Shown here: positions 51,801 to 59,763 of the stretch, piece after piece
How positions within the stretch are numbered: the stretch's first letter is position 1
Layout: each line of letters starts with the position of its first letter
From: Aequorivita sp. UBA3180
GTDB lineage: Bacteria > Bacteroidota > Bacteroidia > Flavobacteriales > Flavobacteriaceae
NCBI GenBank assembly: GCA_002364215.1
Contig: DEXQ01000008.1
Span: forward strand, 125,468 to 189,467
Reading direction: 5' to 3'
DNA: 64,000 nt
Position numbers and translations under genes: made by a program
The notes under the pieces: model-generated
The model's input: only the letters and a program-made list of their open reading frames with translations
The model's database searches: none
What the model was told of the DNA's origin: nothing

Positions 51801-52342
51801 ATTGCGGGAATTTGATCTTTTACTTCTTCAAGCCCAATTATTATTTTTTTGGAATTATAGGCAATTCCGTATAAATAGGCATCGAGAAATGTACGGCGGT
51901 CATCGGGTCTATCCTCATCAAAAGTTAGCATAGACTCTATTAAGCTTGGATGCTTTAGGGGAAAACTGTCTAAATCAATTTTATTGACTTCAAAGAAGCG
52001 AGCCTTTAACTTTTTATATTCTTCTTTTGAAAGAATCTTTTTATATACATTCTCTATATTCGAGTTATAATAATTGTCGCCAAAACTGTTTGTTGCAGAA
52101 TCTGGATGTACTTCCAAAGCGAACATTTCAGATTTTTTTATCGCAGGAATAACTGAATCACTAAACTTAAAAGCTCGAGCATCTTTTAGGTGAAGTGTTC
52201 CAAATAAATAAGATTTTTTGTTTCCAGTCTTGTGTTTAATTTCCCAAAGAAGTTCATAATTTTTTCTGTCTTGGGAGAAAATTGGATTTAGGGTAAATAA
52301 AAGAAGTAAAGAAATAAACAGGATGCGAAAAGTTGAACTCAT
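48812..52342 (-). CDS. Giant TraB/GumN-family protein with large uncharacterised C-terminus
   Basis: The protein has 1176 residues and a signal peptide (to FSQDR). The first 300 residues match the TraB/PrgY/GumN family, a metal-dependent hydrolase-like group with two sequence halves: KSYLFGTLHLKDAR (GxxH motif near residue 48), MFALEVHPDS, and IFAAVGAAHLPGENGLITLLRENGY near residue 270. Normal family members end there. The remaining 870 residues are unusual. Three units resembling the PsbP/MOG1 or DcrB fold each end in a FF-x-S motif (FFDSVEL near 442, FFNSFKF near 603 and FFNSLEI near 745). After these comes a helical region of about 400 residues to the end. I know no named function for this architecture; a periplasmic or surface role is likely. 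It is transcribed alone. Confidence 0.85.
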   Translation of the reverse strand: MSSTFRILFISLLLLFTLNPIFSQDRKNYELLWEIKHKTGNKKSYLFGTLHLKDARAFKFSDSVIPAIKKSEMFALEVHPDSATNSFGDNYYNSNIENVYKKILSKEEYKKLKARFFEVNKIDLDSFPLKHPSLIESMLTFDEDRPDDRRTFLDAYLYGIAYNSKKIIIGLEEVKDQIPAIENMSDMELRESILSILDNAGDEKNNEFDKITELYYEGDLEKIWNYISDSQANDSIMIKRNNVMFNSLDEIMKTHSIFAAVGAAHLPGENGLITLLRENGYQVIKVEATFNDYEQQYEIAPDLDRWVMDRNDFLGYSVLTPSKAVPVEITETINAMTSTDLIYGGTFVYMVADLRNQILKEGYDFVENIINTQTQKDTDSIISKNTFVKDGVDFTEVLIKKAEIYTRLQVVFKDKIIYTFMSENSLEEITSVYANAFFDSVELFAPKIEASVWQNHTDRMGAYSVEVPGKIQDRSQTSDNPNGDKDSPYIINIFSAEDKANKTVYLLRYNDQPVGYYLDEKESYYDYFDNYFKENGTFLKEPQDIMVDGNEGKKYELLFSDKFHTVAKLILRGNRTYLLMAQNYNEDDKISEDDLFFNSFKFLPYAEPSFDTIINIQDKYSFKAPSKTVIVNEEIQDEYSEYSHVKNYSSLDPTTSGTYLVQHIKLKPYYRKKSIQEFYDDYAELLTEYDDTIVTNVNITMGGKPARAIRMNNENTHVKQRMRLLLDDDSILLFLTYLGDEEIDKPRVDTFFNSLEIKKSSNNFDLTASKADLIFKNLKSNDSIKFAEGKGALNYYEFDASEYKLLEKNLKREFKDDSIYYGTKYYIIGALTDLEKPETLKTFTDFYKNKKSSHHARMEILEQMLKLKNKNSEATYFDLLENHKLERKDVNGYDIMTTLSDTLSLFVNHDAQLAKLTDINDYRDGIASIYAYNISNDSVYGNKMPLLKNKLLSYMYQDVTTYLDTIARKNNHHINEGLMYSYIEFSKEFENKPEEVVKTLKLMSEQFKDSKWIQAQALMAATKLNVEIEPQTLNEAFEDMYVRFELMESLIKAENSKSIPKVYLEPKEFAKLSLYNNVGDDYDGYPNIFDYLGEVTVGEKNYFVFTFSYGEISEEDTEETDGTEKYVGIVEKTPINFSEFEMAKSFTDWEIVEDDWKAQATKTINDKVKSENSETE

Positions 52343-52430
52343 AAGGGGCTATGCAAATCATTGATGAAAATAAATTTCAATGATAATGATTTATAGCCAT
52401 TTTTAAAATTATATTTCTTGAAAAGATTAT

Positions 52431-52459
52431 AAAAAAAACCACCCAACATTTGTGGGTGG
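52431..52459 (-). terminator. Intrinsic terminator of sodC
   Basis: On the minus strand the stem CCACCCA/TGGGTGG (52439-52445 with 52453-52459) is followed by TTTTTTTTATAATC, 24 bases after the sodC stop codon. Confidence 0.88.
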
Positions 52460-52482
52460 CGTTTTTTAAGATTTGTGGTGTA

Positions 52483-53076
52483 TTATTTTATTATGCCCCC
52501 ACAACTTATTCTACCCCCAGCATCGCCAGTAGGTTGGGTTGTGAAGTCGTCTTTACCTTCGTGTACTATTACCGCTTTGCCTAGAATATCTTTATTCTCG
52601 TCGCCACAGCCTATACACCATTCGTCTGTTTGCATAGAAATACGACCTATCCCATCATCACCCACTTCAAAATTTCCTATATCGCCTTTGTGGTATCCTT
52701 CAGCATCGCCCCACTTTCCGTGCTGGGCATGTGTAGGATTCCAATGACCGCCAGAGGAGGTGGCATCTTCAGCGCTGCAATCGGCTTTTTCGTGTATATG
52801 GATGGCATGGGTACCTGGTTTAAGTCCGGAAAACTTTGCTTCGAGAGTTACCATTCCATTTGATTCTGTAAAATAGGCTTCACCCTTTGCAGTACTTCCA
52901 CTTTTAGAGTCCATTGAAACGGAAACCGTTTTGGATTCTTCCTTAATTTCATTTGTTTGGTTTTCTGACTCCATTTGGATGGAATCATTCATTCCGTCCA
53001 TATCTTTTTTTTCATTTTTGCATCCTACAAAAGCCATTATGGCAAAGAGGCTACAAATTAAACTAACTTTTTTCAT
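52483..53076 (-). CDS. sodC: Cu/Zn superoxide dismutase lipoprotein
   Basis: The 197-residue protein has a lipobox (AFVGCKNEKK, Cys near 19) followed by a disordered Ser/Glu linker and the SodC beta-barrel (about 55-197). Copper and zinc ligands are visible: HAIHIHEKADC, GGHWNPTHAQHG and, near the end, AVIVHEGKDDF. The conserved disulfide Cys pair is at HEKADC and GGRISCGG. It removes superoxide outside the cytoplasm, protecting surface components. It stands alone with its own terminator. Confidence 0.96.
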   Translation of the reverse strand: MKKVSLICSLFAIMAFVGCKNEKKDMDGMNDSIQMESENQTNEIKEESKTVSVSMDSKSGSTAKGEAYFTESNGMVTLEAKFSGLKPGTHAIHIHEKADCSAEDATSSGGHWNPTHAQHGKWGDAEGYHKGDIGNFEVGDDGIGRISMQTDEWCIGCGDENKDILGKAVIVHEGKDDFTTQPTGDAGGRISCGGIIK

Positions 53077-53154
53077 GATTTATTTTTTGGTTTAATACTA
53101 GTTTAAATTAAAGGTACAATAGTTTTAATGCGACTCCAATTTTTTAAGAATACT

Positions 53155-53907
53155 TTAAAAGTTTAAAACACTAAGTTGCGAAGTGTCTGTAATATCACTT
53201 CGGTTGAGTTGATATTGATAAATTCCATCTTGTCCGATTGCTATAAGCAAATCATCTTGTATAATCACATCAAAGGCTAATCTATTAATATTGTGAACCA
53301 AAACTGAATGCGCTGGGTCTGAAATATCAAAAACTTTTATTTCATCATCACAAACAAATAAATAATCTCCATAAAGTCCCAAGCCTTTAGGAAATGTTAA
53401 ATTTCTAACGCTTAATAACGTTGGATTTACGACATCGGTAATATCATAAATTTCCAATTGGTTCACAGTGGTTCCACAACCTAAGTCTGACCACAGTGTA
53501 ACAAAGGCTGTGGTGGCATTTGCCACAACGGGATCGCAAGAGGTAAAATGCTGTACATCTGCCAAGTATTCAGGAAACTCAGGGTTGCCAATGCTATATA
53601 TAAACATTCCATTCTGCGACCCTATATATAGATATTCCTTGTAATTGAAAAGGGTTTCGATTCTGAAACTAATAGGAACGTTGTTTACAAATACAGGATC
53701 AGATGGAGTAGTTATATTATAAACATTTAAACCGTATTCATCCACCGTGTATAAATAATCGCCAAGCATTGCGAAACGTGCCAAGGAGCCCCCTTGTCCA
53801 TCATTGGTGCCCGTGCCCATAGCTTCATTTTGAGATGCATTTTCTCCATCTTGGCTACAAGCTAATGCAAAAGTTATTGTTAAAATAAGTAATGCTATTT
53901 TTTTCAT
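53155..53907 (-). CDS. LVIVD-repeat beta-propeller lipoprotein
   Basis: The 250-residue protein has a lipobox (TFALACSQDGE, Cys17), a Gly/Asn-rich linker and repeated propeller strands of LVIVD type: GDYLYTVDEYGLNVYNITTPSDP, EYLYIGSQNGMFIYSIGNPEFP and GDYLFVCDDEIKVFDISDPAHS. The repeats occur outside the cytoplasm in many Bacteroidetes surface proteins; their ligands are unknown. The start overlaps the upstream lipoprotein gene by 4 bases (ATGA), so the two are made together. Confidence 0.85.
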   Translation of the reverse strand: MKKIALLILTITFALACSQDGENASQNEAMGTGTNDGQGGSLARFAMLGDYLYTVDEYGLNVYNITTPSDPVFVNNVPISFRIETLFNYKEYLYIGSQNGMFIYSIGNPEFPEYLADVQHFTSCDPVVANATTAFVTLWSDLGCGTTVNQLEIYDITDVVNPTLLSVRNLTFPKGLGLYGDYLFVCDDEIKVFDISDPAHSVLVHNINRLAFDVIIQDDLLIAIGQDGIYQYQLNRSDITDTSQLSVLNF

Positions 53908-54437
53908 GGCGTATTGGTTTTCGGTATCCAGTTTACAACTACACTATTCTGGGGAATATCAATAGGGTAAAATCCATCCGGGGAAAGCATTTCAGGAAAG
54001 GTATCCCTTATACGTTTAGAAACATTGAGACCTCCGGTGATCAAATCTACTTGAACGGCTATAAGATCAGTTGCCTGGTTTATGTAGAAAATATTTTCTC
54101 GTATAGCTAAATCTGTTGCTCCTGGTGATTCTATAAAATAAATAGGGGATGGGCTGGAAGGGTTTTCATTATTAAAAACGTGAAAACCTTCGTTCTTTTC
54201 ATTGATAAAAAGAAAAGTATCGATAACATAAATTTTTCCTGCATTTATAACTGGTTTTGCTGGAGAGAGTACAACACTACTTTCAAACGCGGGGCGTTCC
54301 ATAAATACTGGCTCGTATTGGGATTCGATAAAGGAAGGAGGTAAATCATCTCCTTCGTTGCAATCGCCATACCAACAGCAACTTTGTAAAGTTGTTACAG
54401 CGATTATTAATAGAATTAAATGTGTTTTTATTTTCAT
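53904..54437 (-). CDS. Companion propeller-type lipoprotein
   Basis: The 177-residue protein has a lipobox (TTLQSCCWYGD, Cys near 20). The body has the sequence style of the next gene's product: AGKIYVIDTFLFINEKNEGFHVFNNENPSSP is one blade, and PGATDLAIRENIFYINQATDLIAVQVDL another. Only two or three blades are present, too few for a closed propeller. It may pair with the product of the coupled downstream gene, or the two may be halves of one ancestral protein. No specific function is known. Confidence 0.75.
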   Translation of the reverse strand: MKIKTHLILLIIAVTTLQSCCWYGDCNEGDDLPPSFIESQYEPVFMERPAFESSVVLSPAKPVINAGKIYVIDTFLFINEKNEGFHVFNNENPSSPSPIYFIESPGATDLAIRENIFYINQATDLIAVQVDLITGGLNVSKRIRDTFPEMLSPDGFYPIDIPQNSVVVNWIPKTNTP

Positions 54438-54495
54438 AAACTCTAGTTTAAATACATTACAAGTTTACAAAATAGATTGATACGATTGTGGTTGC

Positions 54496-55713
54496 TTAAG
54501 AAATATCTAAAGATGTAATAATTTGGGTTTTTGTGTGAAGTGTTTTATGAACTGGGCATTTATCAGCAATTTGAAGGAGCCTTGTTTTTTGTTCTTCGGA
54601 AAGATTCCCTGATAATTTTATTTCACGGGTAAAGGTGTCTATTTTGGCTGAATCTTCTTCGCAATGCTCGCAATCTACCGCATGATCTTTTGAATAGTTG
54701 ATGTGACAGGTTACATTTTCAACATTCCATTTTTTCCTTCTAGCATACATCTGTATGGTCATAACTGTGCAAGAAGCAAGCCCTGCGGAAAGAAATTCAT
54801 AGGGCGAGGGCCCAAAATTGTTTCCTCCAAAACTTGTGGGTTCATCTGCAATAAAATAATGATCGCCCAATTTTAAATTTGTTGTGAATTTTTCATCTCC
54901 ATTTAAACTAGCGGCAACTTTGCTTTTACTTTTTACCTCCGCAACAGGAGGAATTTCCAGATAACGGGAAGCCCAGCCTGCAATTACTTGCCCCACATAT
55001 TTTGAATCTTCTTTTTTGCTCAATAGATGGTCCACACCGTCAAGCGATACAAAACTTTTTGGGTGGTGTGCGGCTGTATATATTTCTTCGGCGTTATTTA
55101 TTCCAACAATAGTATCCTGAGGAGAATGTAAAATGAGCAACGCTTTTTTGAAGTTACTTACAATTTTTAAAAACGATTTGTCTTCCAAATCGTCTAAAAA
55201 TTGTTTTTTAATTGTAAAATCAATTCCGCCCAAATTCACTTTCGCCCTTCCGCTTTTTGTGATTTCATGTTTACTTTCTTTTAACAAGTGCAATACGTGC
55301 GAAGGGTGGCTGGGAGAATTGATAACTGCAACGGCTTTTATGGAAGCAATTTTATTTGCCGCAAAGATTGCCGCTGCACCACCCAAGGAATGGCCAATAA
55401 TGAGGGTGGGAGCATCATAATTTTTCTTTAGGAAATTGGCGGCTTCAACTAAATCTTCTACATTTCCGGAGAAATTGGTGTTTTCAAAATCCCCCTCGCT
55501 TTCGCCCAAGCCTGTAAAGTCAAACCTTAAAACCCCAAAACCCGAATCTGTAAGTGCCCTTCCAATATTTTTAACGGCTGTTAAATTTTTGGTGCAGGTA
55601 AAGCAATGTGCGAAAATGACGAAATTATGAGGCTTTTGATCCAGCGGAAGTTCCAAACGGCCTGCCAGTTGTTCTTCGTCTTTATTGGTAAAGGATACTT
55701 TTTGAATATTCAT
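54496..55713 (-). CDS. Fused alpha/beta hydrolase and OsmC-family protein
   Basis: The 405-residue protein joins two enzymes. Residues about 1-255 form an alpha/beta hydrolase with the nucleophile Ser in LIIGHSLGGAAAIFA near residue 110 and a late His in DGVDHLLSKKED. Residues about 270-405 form an OsmC/Ohr domain with both redox Cys residues, LASCTVMTIQMYARRK and KCPVHKTLHTKT, which reduce organic hydroperoxides. The fusion is widespread, so it is likely a real single protein. It could hydrolyse esters and detoxify lipid peroxides together. A lipid kinase gene lies 9 bases upstream on the same strand, giving a two-gene unit. Confidence 0.94.
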   Translation of the reverse strand: MNIQKVSFTNKDEEQLAGRLELPLDQKPHNFVIFAHCFTCTKNLTAVKNIGRALTDSGFGVLRFDFTGLGESEGDFENTNFSGNVEDLVEAANFLKKNYDAPTLIIGHSLGGAAAIFAANKIASIKAVAVINSPSHPSHVLHLLKESKHEITKSGRAKVNLGGIDFTIKKQFLDDLEDKSFLKIVSNFKKALLILHSPQDTIVGINNAEEIYTAAHHPKSFVSLDGVDHLLSKKEDSKYVGQVIAGWASRYLEIPPVAEVKSKSKVAASLNGDEKFTTNLKLGDHYFIADEPTSFGGNNFGPSPYEFLSAGLASCTVMTIQMYARRKKWNVENVTCHINYSKDHAVDCEHCEEDSAKIDTFTREIKLSGNLSEEQKTRLLQIADKCPVHKTLHTKTQIITSLDIS

Positions 55714-55722
55714 TATTTAGGT

Positions 55723-56625
55723 TTAGGGTGTATGTAGTTTACAGAATTTTTTAGGCAATGCCACTATTAATTTTTGTTGGGCAATTGTAATTTTAACTTC
55801 GTCAATTTCCCCAATAAATTCCCCATCTATTTGGAATGGAATTTTTTTAGCTGAATGGATTATAGCACTATCGGTTGATATTATTTGCACAAAATCTGAC
55901 GACATATCTGGTTGGTCATTCATTGTTTTGAAAATTTCGATGAAATCCAAATTTCTGAAAATCAAAATCTCAAATTTACCATCATTCACCTTTCCTTGAG
56001 GGTTGATGGTGGCTCCAGTTCCAAATTTATTTGCATTGGCTATGGCCAAAAGAACACCAGAATCCTCTACTATTCCCTCGTCCGTTTCAATTGTAAAATG
56101 AAAAGGTGATTCTGAATTCATAAGAGTTGGAATGGACTGTAAAAAATAGCCCAATTTGCCCCGAACTCCTGAGGTTTCATAATTTTTTACCAATTCTGCA
56201 TTGATACCTAAATCTGCAATATGAAGACATATTTTGCCGTTGATAAAAAGCACATCTACTTTTAAGGTACAATCTGAAAAAGCAATTGCTATCTGTTCCT
56301 CAATCATTTTGGGAAGACCAAAGTTCACGGCCATTCCGTTCGCAGAACCTGCAGGTATTATTCCGAGAATTATTTCCTTTTCATACAAACATTCCGCCAC
56401 CAATGAAATGGTACCGTCGCCACCCGCAACAAAAACACGAGAAGGTTTTACGTCTTCAATAATTTTTTCTATTGCCTTTTTATCTTCCTTGCCGGTAGTT
56501 GTGTAAAGCTGGAACCGATAGCTGTGCTTTATAGCTTCTATCTTTACTGCGTCTATTATAGCAGTCTTTTCAGAATCTCCGGCTATGGGGTTTACTACCA
56601 ATAAAATATAATTTTCTGATTTCAT
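55723..56625 (-). CDS. Diacylglycerol-kinase-family lipid kinase (YegS/DgkB type)
   Basis: The 300-residue protein is a DAGK catalytic-domain enzyme: NPIAGDSEK at the start, the nucleotide loop VFVAGGDGTISLVAECL near residue 65, and LGIIPAGSANGMAVNFGLP near residue 92. These soluble enzymes phosphorylate diacylglycerol, phosphatidylglycerol or related lipids. It is divergent by 65 bases from a phosphatidate phosphatase-like gene, and thus next to the opposite reaction, and is followed by the hydrolase-OsmC gene. Confidence 0.93.
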   Translation of the reverse strand: MKSENYILLVVNPIAGDSEKTAIIDAVKIEAIKHSYRFQLYTTTGKEDKKAIEKIIEDVKPSRVFVAGGDGTISLVAECLYEKEIILGIIPAGSANGMAVNFGLPKMIEEQIAIAFSDCTLKVDVLFINGKICLHIADLGINAELVKNYETSGVRGKLGYFLQSIPTLMNSESPFHFTIETDEGIVEDSGVLLAIANANKFGTGATINPQGKVNDGKFEILIFRNLDFIEIFKTMNDQPDMSSDFVQIISTDSAIIHSAKKIPFQIDGEFIGEIDEVKITIAQQKLIVALPKKFCKLHTP

Positions 56626-56690
56626 TAGTAAGAATTAAATTTAAAAATACCTATTTTGGAAATACCAAACCGTTAACGAAATCTCAATTA

Positions 56691-57656
56691 GTGAAACTTG
56701 ATTTAAAATTGTACCGTGGCTATGTGAACGATGAAGAATTGGTTGTTTTTGGCCACGTTTTCAAATCGTGGGCGCCCGACAAATTCAGATTGGACCGTAA
56801 GGGAATTCGCCATGCGGTTTCGGTAATTCATATGTTCCGAATAAAACCTTTGGAAAATGTTGAGGTAAAATTGAAGTTTAAAAATTTAGAAGTCACGACC
56901 AAAACATTGGCTGATGGATACTTTCGGTTTACAATTCCGTATTCCGAAAAACTTGAAAGTGGTTGGCATCCATACAAAGTGGGCTGCGAACTTTATGATT
57001 ACGGCATCGTGGAAAATTCTGAATTGTTGAAGCCTTTTGAAAGCAAGGTCGGCGTAATTTCAGACATTGACGATACTTTTTTGGTTTCGCACAGCGGAAA
57101 TTTTTTTAAGAAACTGTATGTGCTACTTCTAAAAAACATCAACAAACGAAAGGTTTTTGAGGATGTGGTGCCACACTACCAAGCCTTGAGCAAAGCAGGG
57201 CAAAACAATGAAACGGCTTCCAATTCGTTTTTTTACGTTTCCAGCAGCGAGTGGAACCTTTATGAATTTATCGATTCCTTTGCACGACTTCACAAATTGC
57301 CGAAGGCAGTAATAAAACTGAAAAAAATTAAAACCGGAATCTCCGATTTTCTTTTTACAGGAAGGGGCAGCCACGACCATAAATTTGAAAAGATAAAGGA
57401 TATCATTATGTTTTACCCAAAACTTGAATACGTTTTATTGGGTGATGACTCACAGAAAGACCCTTACCTTTATGAAAGGATTGTAAAGATATTTCCACAA
57501 AATATTAAAGCCATTTACATTAGGCAGACTTCAAAACAAAAAAAAGCAACAACCCAAGAAATTCTTTTGAATATTGAATCTATGGGTGTTGCTACTTGTT
57601 ATTTTGCCAATAGCGAAAAAGCGATTGCACATTCCAAAAACATTGGAATTGTATAA
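56691..57656 (+). CDS. App1-family phosphatidate phosphatase (DUF2183)
   Basis: The 321-residue protein has a beta-rich N-terminal domain (about 1-115) and the App1/DUF2183 HAD-like catalytic domain (about 118-315). The nucleophile is in VGVISDIDDTFLVSHSG near residue 124 (DxDxT), with SSSEWNLYEF and the late acidic ELVLLGDDSQKDP-type segment YVLLGDDSQKDPYLYE near residue 260. The yeast relative App1 removes phosphate from phosphatidic acid. No signal peptide is present. It is divergent from the lipid kinase gene, so the two could balance lipid phosphorylation. Confidence 0.9.
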   Translation: MKLDLKLYRGYVNDEELVVFGHVFKSWAPDKFRLDRKGIRHAVSVIHMFRIKPLENVEVKLKFKNLEVTTKTLADGYFRFTIPYSEKLESGWHPYKVGCELYDYGIVENSELLKPFESKVGVISDIDDTFLVSHSGNFFKKLYVLLLKNINKRKVFEDVVPHYQALSKAGQNNETASNSFFYVSSSEWNLYEFIDSFARLHKLPKAVIKLKKIKTGISDFLFTGRGSHDHKFEKIKDIIMFYPKLEYVLLGDDSQKDPYLYERIVKIFPQNIKAIYIRQTSKQKKATTQEILLNIESMGVATCYFANSEKAIAHSKNIGIV

Positions 57657-57661
57657 AACTG

Positions 57662-59602
57662 CTATTTCACTTCGGTTGCTTCCGTGGTGCCTGTATCCAA
57701 AGATGTTTGGCCTTCTCCTTTAAGGTATTGATCCAAAAACTTTAGAACCTTTCCGTAGGCTTCAATCTCGTTTTCCTTTTTAACAAATCCGTGGCCTTCA
57801 TCTTCAAAAACCACGTATTCCACGGGCACGCCGTTCTTTTTTACACCTTCCACAATTTCGTCCGATTCAATTTTAAGAACACGTGGATCCTGCGCTCCTT
57901 GCAGTACCATTAAGGGCTTAGTAACATTTTCGGTATGGAACAATGGTGAAATTTCCTTTAAGCGAACGGAATCTGCGGTATTTGGATCGCCCATTTCTAA
58001 ATAAAGCGCATCTTTAAAAGATTCCCACCAGGGTGGAATGCTGTTTAACGTTCTGATCCAGTTGGTTACCCCAAAGATATTCACGCCAACCTTAAATTCG
58101 TCCGGAGCATAGGTAAGCGCAGCCATCGTCATATAGCCTCCGTATGAGCCGCCTATAATTCCTATCTTGTCTTTATCAATATTTTCTTGGCTTGCCAACC
58201 AATCTTTCCCGGCAATGCAATCTTTTAAATCCTTATCACCGTGGTTTTGATCGTCCATTTTGAAAAAAGTTTTGCCGTAACCACTACTGCCACGGTTGTT
58301 TACAGCCAAAATTGCATAACCGTGATTTACGAGGTATTGTATAAAAGAGCTAAATCCCTGTCTGGATTGACCGCCCGGACCACCGTGAACCCAAACTAAC
58401 GCCGGAACTTTATTCGTTGCACTCGCCTGCTTAGGCTGATAGTAAATGGCAGGAATTTCCAATCCGTCAAAAGATTTAAAACGCACAACGGTTGCTTCCA
58501 CCAAATCGTCTGGATTTATTTCTTTGTTTAAAACATCGGTAAGCTTGTGGTATTCCCCCGATGCAAGATTATAGGAATATGTATTTGCGGGAAGTTGTGA
58601 GCTGCCCACGGTCAATAACGCCATGGTTTCATCATTAGAAAAACTTGCGAACTCAATGGCTTGACCATCAATATTAGGGAATTTTAATTCCTTTCCAGTT
58701 GCAACTTCGGTAACGTACATTTTTGTTTTGGCGTCTTCATTGCTAAAAAGCACTTGATACTTTCCGTTATGGGTAAAATAGAACGCGTTGATGTCCCATT
58801 CTTTTTCTAAAACCTTTTCTTTTGTGCCGTCCTCAATATTGTATTTCATTAAAAAAGAAAATTCAGAATCGGCATCGGTAGTGTAGTAAAATGACTTCCC
58901 ATCGGGTGAAAAATCCTCGGGCGAATTTTTGCTCAGTGTTTCATTAATCTTAGTTTTTTGATTTGTTTCAAGATTGAGTAGAAATAGATCACTATCGTTG
59001 GTATTTACAGCTTTGGAGAGCAACATATAATTTTTGTCTGCTGAAATCCCGCCAAAATTCATTGCTTCGTCATTTTTAAGGAGAAGTTTGGGTTTAAAGG
59101 TGACAATGTCCATTTCATAAACATCCATCATCTGGGAGTTGCGTTCATTACTGCTGTAATAGAAACTTTTACCATCTTTTGCCCAGCCTTGAAAGAGCGC
59201 CCTAACATTTTTCTCGGGCGTGAGTCTTTGAATGCCGCTGCTGTCCTTCACAAAAATTTTAAAAATTTCATCTCCATTACCGTCCATTCTGAAGAGAATC
59301 CTGTCGTCATCTGGAAAATAGGAAATACCATAAACCGAAGCACTATCAGACTGGGTTATGGGCATCAATTCCCCACCTTCAGCAGAAACGCTGTAAATAT
59401 TAAAAATGCCGGAGCGGTTGCTTGTTATCAAAACTTTTGACTTGTCCGCAGAAAAACCATCTTCCCAAGCTTCTTCATTGTCCATAAATTGCTCGATAGT
59501 GTATGTTTTTACATCAGCAACTTCCTTGGTTTCCTTGTTTTGGTTGTTTTTACACGAAACAAAGAGCAAGAGCGCTGAAAAGATTAAACTGAAATTTTTC
59601 AT
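57662..59602 (-). CDS. S9-family (prolyl oligopeptidase type) serine peptidase lipoprotein
   Basis: The 646-residue protein has a lipobox (LLLFVSCKNNQ, Cys near 17), a beta-propeller gate (about 40-370, TolB/DPP-like repeats) and an alpha/beta hydrolase domain (about 380-630). The catalytic Ser is in IGIIGGSYGGYMTMAAL near residue 480, Asp in LVLQGAQDPRVLK and His in EDEGHGFVKKEN. Such enzymes cut short peptides, often after proline, outside the cytoplasm. It is transcribed alone, divergent from the VWA/AAA+ pair. Confidence 0.95.
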   Translation of the reverse strand: MKNFSLIFSALLLFVSCKNNQNKETKEVADVKTYTIEQFMDNEEAWEDGFSADKSKVLITSNRSGIFNIYSVSAEGGELMPITQSDSASVYGISYFPDDDRILFRMDGNGDEIFKIFVKDSSGIQRLTPEKNVRALFQGWAKDGKSFYYSSNERNSQMMDVYEMDIVTFKPKLLLKNDEAMNFGGISADKNYMLLSKAVNTNDSDLFLLNLETNQKTKINETLSKNSPEDFSPDGKSFYYTTDADSEFSFLMKYNIEDGTKEKVLEKEWDINAFYFTHNGKYQVLFSNEDAKTKMYVTEVATGKELKFPNIDGQAIEFASFSNDETMALLTVGSSQLPANTYSYNLASGEYHKLTDVLNKEINPDDLVEATVVRFKSFDGLEIPAIYYQPKQASATNKVPALVWVHGGPGGQSRQGFSSFIQYLVNHGYAILAVNNRGSSGYGKTFFKMDDQNHGDKDLKDCIAGKDWLASQENIDKDKIGIIGGSYGGYMTMAALTYAPDEFKVGVNIFGVTNWIRTLNSIPPWWESFKDALYLEMGDPNTADSVRLKEISPLFHTENVTKPLMVLQGAQDPRVLKIESDEIVEGVKKNGVPVEYVVFEDEGHGFVKKENEIEAYGKVLKFLDQYLKGEGQTSLDTGTTEATEVK

Positions 59603-59763
59603 AAAGATGTATTTTGGAAGTTATATTGTTGATTTTCAAAACAAATCTAATGAATTTTGTTTTTCATATTTCAATTACCTAAATATTAAATAATTAATTT
59701 TTTTTGGTAGTAGTTTAACGTTTCGGCTTTTTTTATAAACAAAGATTGTTTTAATTTTAAAAT

